Shown: piece by piece, positions 60,584 through 64,000 of the stretch | How positions within the stretch are numbered: the first letter of the stretch is position 1 | How the letters are laid out: every line of letters begins with the position of its first letter | Assembly (NCBI GenBank): GCA_052161885.1 | Contig: CP197396.1 | Span: 2,604,001 to 2,668,000, forward strand | DNA length: 64,000 bases | Direction of reading: 5' to 3' | DNA from: QKTW01 sp052161885 | Lineage (GTDB): Bacteria; Bacteroidota; Bacteroidia; Chitinophagales; Chitinophagaceae | Translations under genes and position numbers: made by a program | The notes under the pieces: generated by a model | The model's input: only the letters and a program-made list of their open reading frames with translations | What the model was told of the DNA's origin: nothing | Databases searched by the model: none

Positions 60584-61402
60584 ATGGAAGCGCAATGGCA
60601 ACAGATGATTGAAGCCGCTTATCAGAACAGAGAATTGCTGAAAGAACAGCAGTACCAGGATGCAGTACGCCAGGTAATGGAAGAAGTAGACAAAGGCAGG
60701 CTGCGTGTAGCCGTACCTACAGAACAGGGCTGGCAGGTGCAGCAATGGGTGAAACAGGCTATCCTCATGTACTTCGGCATACAGCCCATGCAGACATGGC
60801 AGGCAGGCCCCATGGAGTTTTATGATAAAATGCTGCTGAAAAGTAATTATGCTGACCTCGGCGTACGTGCGGTACCGCATGCTGTTGCCCGTTATGGTGC
60901 ATACATAGCCCGCAGCGTGGTGTTAATGCCTTCTTATGTAAACATCGGCGCTTATGTAGATGAAGGCACAATGGTAGACACCTGGGCAACCGTGGGCTCC
61001 TGCGCGCAGATAGGCAAGCATGTACATCTCAGCGGCGGCGTAGGCATAGGTGGCGTGCTGGAACCATTGCAGGCCGGACCGGTGATCATTGAAGACGGTT
61101 GCTTTATCGGCTCCCGCTGTATAGTGGTAGAAGGTGTGGTAGTAGAAAAAGAAGCGGTACTGGGTGCCAATGTAGTGCTTACTGCAAGTACAAAAATCAT
61201 TGATGTAAGCGGTAGCGAGCCGGTTGAGTACAAAGGCCGCATACCGGCACGCAGCGTGGTTATCCCGGGCAGCTATACCAAAAAATTCCCGGCAGGCGAA
61301 TACCAGGTAGGCTGTGCACTGATCATCGGTCAGCGTAAAGCATCTACCGATCTTAAGACCAGTCTGAACGATGCCCTGAGAGATTTTAACGTTTCTGCGT
61401 AA
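60584..61402 (+). CDS. dapD: Tetrahydrodipicolinate N-succinyltransferase
   Basis: A 272-residue enzyme of lysine and meso-diaminopimelate synthesis. An N-terminal helical domain (residues 1-95) precedes a left-handed beta-helix of hexapeptide repeats. It has AVARYGAYIARSVVLMPSYV, the Gly-rich GAYVDEGTMVDTWATVGSCA near residue 125, and HLSGGVGIGGVLEP near 145. Length is normal. The product feeds peptidoglycan cross-linking and lysine. No other dap gene is adjacent. Confidence 0.95.
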   Translation: MEAQWQQMIEAAYQNRELLKEQQYQDAVRQVMEEVDKGRLRVAVPTEQGWQVQQWVKQAILMYFGIQPMQTWQAGPMEFYDKMLLKSNYADLGVRAVPHAVARYGAYIARSVVLMPSYVNIGAYVDEGTMVDTWATVGSCAQIGKHVHLSGGVGIGGVLEPLQAGPVIIEDGCFIGSRCIVVEGVVVEKEAVLGANVVLTASTKIIDVSGSEPVEYKGRIPARSVVIPGSYTKKFPAGEYQVGCALIIGQRKASTDLKTSLNDALRDFNVSA

Positions 61403-61440
61403 TTATTCATCAGACCTTTACCCTGCAAAAAAATAATACG

Positions 61441-62601
61441 ATGAAATATATCCTGCTTACTATAGACTGGGATTTTTTTGAGATGCATACCGGAGGAGAG
61501 CATTTATCCAATCTCCTCTGGTGTGTTGGCATTATTACAGGCACTTTGCTGCTCAAAAAACCGCTGACCAAGGGTATTACCTACTTCAGCGCCCGTATAG
61601 CTGCACGCTTTGGCAGCAAAACGCATCTTGAGGAATTGCGCCAGCTGATCCGGAAACCTGTGGAATCGCTGCTGCAGACGATGCTGTTCTACGTTGCACT
61701 CAACCAGATGAGCATATTGCTGGAGCATTTCGTCTTTCACCGTATTAAAAATGAACATGAACAGATTGCCATCAGGTTGGGCGATGTAATTGATCATATA
61801 TTCCTCTTCTTCACCATCCTGTTTACTACCCTTATCTTTTCCCGTATTGTCGATTTCATTTATCATGTTTCGATGGACAGGGCTGTAAAAGAGCAGAACC
61901 GCGAAAAGCAGCAACTATTCCCACTGGTAAAGGAAGTAAGTAAACTGGGCGTATGGACGCTGGGGTTCTTCTGGGCGTTGGGCAGTGTGTTTCATGTAAA
62001 CATTCCTACGCTTATTGCCGGCTTTGGTATAGGTGGTGTCGCTATCGCCCTTGCGGCCAAAGAAAGTGTGGAAAACCTTTTTGCGGCCTTTACTTTGCTA
62101 TCCGACAAACCTTTCCAGACCGGCGATACCATCAAGATCGGAGATGTGGAAGGCACGATTGAACGTATTGGTTTCCGCAGTACAAGATTGCGCAATGCAG
62201 ATGGATCTATTTTTGTGATCCCGAATCAGAAACTTGTAAATGAAAACCTTGAAAACCTTACACAGCGCGATGTGCGGCGGGTAAAAGTGCCTGTTTCCGT
62301 TAAATACAGGCTTTCTTACGATCAACTGCAGAAAATGATGGCCGAACTGAATACAATGCTTCGCGCCACCACACAGGTCATCACCCCGGCCGAGGTAACG
62401 CTGGATTCATTCGGCGAAAATTCCTTCCAGATGACCGTTGTATATCACTTGCCCGTTCCGCTCGCTGCCGGTGCTTCGCTATCGACCATAAAGCACGACA
62501 TCAATATGAAAATCTTTGAAATCACGGACCGGTATTCCAACCCCAAAGCTGTGTTGAAACCTGCCAGTCCTCAAAAGCCCGAAGGCGGATCAGAGCAGTA
62601 A
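61441..62601 (+). CDS. MscS-family mechanosensitive channel
   Basis: A 386-residue membrane protein. Four to five helices (about 15-33, 80-100, 118-138, 170-190) lead to the pore helix and MscS core: IAGFGIGGVAIALAAKESVE near residue 193, LSDKPFQTGDTIKIGDVEG, GFRSTRLRNADGSIFVIPNQ, and LENLTQRDVRRV. These are the classic MscS beta-domain motifs. It acts as an osmotic safety valve in the inner membrane. Its last 12 bases overlap the convergent mlaE gene. Confidence 0.93.
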   Translation: MKYILLTIDWDFFEMHTGGEHLSNLLWCVGIITGTLLLKKPLTKGITYFSARIAARFGSKTHLEELRQLIRKPVESLLQTMLFYVALNQMSILLEHFVFHRIKNEHEQIAIRLGDVIDHIFLFFTILFTTLIFSRIVDFIYHVSMDRAVKEQNREKQQLFPLVKEVSKLGVWTLGFFWALGSVFHVNIPTLIAGFGIGGVAIALAAKESVENLFAAFTLLSDKPFQTGDTIKIGDVEGTIERIGFRSTRLRNADGSIFVIPNQKLVNENLENLTQRDVRRVKVPVSVKYRLSYDQLQKMMAELNTMLRATTQVITPAEVTLDSFGENSFQMTVVYHLPVPLAAGASLSTIKHDINMKIFEITDRYSNPKAVLKPASPQKPEGGSEQ

Positions 62602-63333
62602 TACAGTAAGACCGTAGTCGGCAAAAAGTATCAGGATACAGCTTACAACCACCGCAGTAGTAGATGCGCGGCCTATTTCGAGCGCACCGCCCTGTACATT
62701 ATAACCATAGTACGCCGGTATACTGGCTATGATGAATGCAAAAACAAAAGCCTTCATCATGGCGAAAAACAGGTTATATGGTAAAAAATTATTTGTAAGT
62801 CCCTGCTCAAACTGTTCCCTGGAAAGTATACTTGAAAACATACCCGCAATATAGCCGCCCCATATAGTTACAGCAATAGACAATATAATAAGGCAGGGGA
62901 TCATGATCAATGCAGCAATGATTTTGGGCATTACGAGATACGTTTTCGTATTGATACCCATAATCTCCAGTGCATCTATCTGCTCACTTACGCGCATGTT
63001 TCCCAGCTCAGAGGCGATCTTTGAGCCTACCACACCGGCAAGCACCACGCATATTACCGTGGGCGATAACTCCAGTATGGCTGAGTCGCGCACAATGCTG
63101 GCAATGACCGGCTTAGGCACCAGCGGACTGATAAGCTGATAAGCCGTCTGCACCGTAAGCACCATACCCAGGAATACCGAAATGATCAATACAATAGGTA
63201 AAGAACGGATACCGATATCATTACATTGTTCCATAAACTCAACCCAATACACACGTATATTCTCGGGTTTGCTGAAACCCTCTTTCAGCATTAGGGTAAA
63301 CCGGCCCAGGTGGTCAAAAAATTTCCGCAGCAT
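62590..63333 (-). CDS. mlaE: MlaE family ABC transporter permease
   Basis: A 247-residue permease with about five membrane helices and an amphipathic N-terminus. It shows SLPIVLIISVFLGMVLTVQTA near residue 42, LELSPTVICVVLAGVVGSKI and ASELGNMRVSEQIDALEIMG near 115, the typical EQ-loop. It should work with MlaF (ATPase) and an MCE protein in lipid transport across the envelope. No mlaF or MCE gene lies next to it here. Confidence 0.92.
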   Translation of the reverse strand: MLRKFFDHLGRFTLMLKEGFSKPENIRVYWVEFMEQCNDIGIRSLPIVLIISVFLGMVLTVQTAYQLISPLVPKPVIASIVRDSAILELSPTVICVVLAGVVGSKIASELGNMRVSEQIDALEIMGINTKTYLVMPKIIAALIMIPCLIILSIAVTIWGGYIAGMFSSILSREQFEQGLTNNFLPYNLFFAMMKAFVFAFIIASIPAYYGYNVQGGALEIGRASTTAVVVSCILILFADYGLTVLLL

Positions 63334-63361
63334 ATATATTTCTGGCTATAGCATTAATATT

Positions 63362-63369
63362 CAAAAGTA
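63362..63369 (-). promoter_or_regulatory. -7 promoter box of mlaE
   Basis: On the minus strand TACTTTTG fits TAnnTTTG, 28 bp before the start codon at 63333. Confidence 0.45.
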
Positions 63370-63507
63370 AAACTAAAAACAGTAACGGGATATTCTGCTT
63401 TAAAATTCCGGCACCGACGTTTTACCCCGCAGCAAAGCCGTGCCAAAAGTTACAATCCGGCATCTGTTTGTTAAAAAAAATAAAAATATCCGGCCAGTTG
63501 CTTTATT

Positions 63508-63548
63508 TACGAAAATGTTCGTAGATTAGCATTACGAAACGATTCGTA
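63508..63548. promoter_or_regulatory. Tandem operator of the BlaI-type repressor
   Basis: Two 16-bp palindromes, TACGAAAATGTTCGTA (63508-63523) and TACGAAACGATTCGTA (63533-63548), have identical six-base arms and different four-base centres. They lie 25 bp apart, just before the repressor gene, as expected for autoregulation by BlaI/MecI-type dimers. Confidence 0.8.
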
Positions 63549-63564
63549 GATAACTATTGCAATT

Positions 63565-63951
63565 ATGAACAAGCAGATACGGCCCACGGAAGGAGAGCTG
63601 GAAATATTGAACATTATCTGGGAAAAAGGCCCCAGCACTGTACGCGAAATATTTGAAGTACTTGGACAAAACAAAGATTCAGGTTATACGACCACTTTGA
63701 AACTGATGCAGATCATGCACGAAAAAGGGTTGCTCAAACGGGACACTACAAGCAAAACACACCTGTACGAAGCGGCGATAACCCGGGAACAGACACAGGG
63801 ACAAATGATCCAGCGCATGGTAGATACAGTATTCAAAGGCTCTACAGCTCAGCTGGTGCTGCAGGCACTGGGCAACCACAAAGCGGATGCAGCAGAACTG
63901 AAGATGATAAAAGAATACCTCCGTGAGATGGAAGCAAAAACAAAAAAATAA
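63565..63951 (+). CDS. BlaI/MecI/CopY-family transcriptional repressor
   Basis: A 128-residue winged-helix repressor. It starts IRPTEGELEILNIIWEKGPS, has TVREIFEVLGQNKDSGYTTT, the recognition helix TLKLMQIMHEKGLLKRD and a helical dimerisation tail (ELKMIKEYLREMEAK). BlaI-type proteins are cut by a paired BlaR1 (M56) membrane sensor, releasing their target genes. Another gene starts 33 bp downstream at the window edge and may be that sensor. It probably binds the two palindromes upstream of its own gene. Confidence 0.92.
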   Translation: MNKQIRPTEGELEILNIIWEKGPSTVREIFEVLGQNKDSGYTTTLKLMQIMHEKGLLKRDTTSKTHLYEAAITREQTQGQMIQRMVDTVFKGSTAQLVLQALGNHKADAAELKMIKEYLREMEAKTKK

Positions 63952-63984
63952 ACACTATTCTTTGCTCACTAAAAAACTATTAAT

Positions 63985-64000
63985 ATGTCACCGGAAACAG
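63985..64000 (+). CDS. Start of a gene cut by the window end (possibly a BlaR1/M56 sensor)
   Basis: ATG at 63985 opens MSPET and runs off the window. Its position 33 bp after a BlaI-type gene suggests an M56 peptidase/BlaR1 sensor or another operon member, but sixteen bases cannot prove this. Confidence 0.3.

Overview
The window looks like chromosomal DNA of a member of the Bacteroidota, most likely Chitinophagales/Chitinophagaceae. The evidence is two secreted proteins with type IX secretion C-terminal sorting domains, a GldC gliding protein, four DUF1573 proteins, a LytTR regulator, AT-rich start regions with no clear Shine-Dalgarno sequence, and many copies of the Bacteroidetes -7 promoter box TAnnTTTG just ahead of genes. 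There is no rRNA, prophage, insertion sequence or CRISPR array. The genus cannot be fixed from the sequence alone.

Layout. 1-3.1 kb: an O-antigen ligase/polymerase-like membrane protein, a polyprenyl-phosphate sugar transferase and a tandem universal stress protein. 3.3-5.3 kb: a T9SS cargo protein, an XRE-family regulator and, just upstream of it, an ordered array of about 16 short near-palindromes phased at 21-22 bp. 5.3-10.8 kb: an aminotransferase, a GH28 glycosidase and four DUF1573 proteins in a row. 10.9-16 kb: a GT9 glycosyltransferase, threonylcarbamoyl-AMP synthase, CCA-adding enzyme, macrodomain hydrolase and class III aminotransferase. 17-19.5 kb: UDP-glucose dehydrogenase and UDP-xylose synthase. 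20-29.9 kb: housekeeping genes (birA, rsfS, ftsH, a LUD protein, adenine deaminase, truncated globin), a LytTR regulator and a small YtxH/holin-like operon. 30-37 kb: a transporter, nadD, feoA, ybeY, an RluA-type pseudouridine synthase, gldC, a YqeY-like protein, cvpA, pabA and a DUF2252 protein. 37.2-41.6 kb: an RND pump with its TolC partner but no membrane fusion protein. 41.8-45.5 kb: superoxide dismutase, two small proteins and a large T9SS surface protein.

45.9-59.3 kb is one minus-strand capsule/exopolysaccharide operon of 11 genes. In transcription order it encodes a PglF-like dehydratase, Wza, Wzc, a secreted beta-helix protein, Wzx flippase, Wzy polymerase, GT2, GT4, PglC-like phosphoglycosyltransferase, PglD-like acetyltransferase and PglE-like aminotransferase. 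The PglF/E/D/C set suggests a polymer started on a bacillosamine-type sugar, flipped and polymerised by Wzx/Wzy and exported through Wzc/Wza. The Ugd/Uxs pair at 17-19.5 kb could supply UDP-glucuronate and UDP-xylose. 59.7-64 kb: a DUF488 protein, two tandem tRNA-Val(UAC) genes, dapD, an MscS channel, a lone MlaE permease and a BlaI-type repressor with two tandem operators.

The strongest candidate for something undescribed is the phased near-palindrome array at 4916-5254 beside the XRE gene. Other notable signals are a family of simple-sequence intergenic tracts at eight or more loci, several genes whose -7 box sits only 4-6 nt before the start codon (probably leaderless mRNAs), and a LytTR-type direct repeat just after the LytTR gene.
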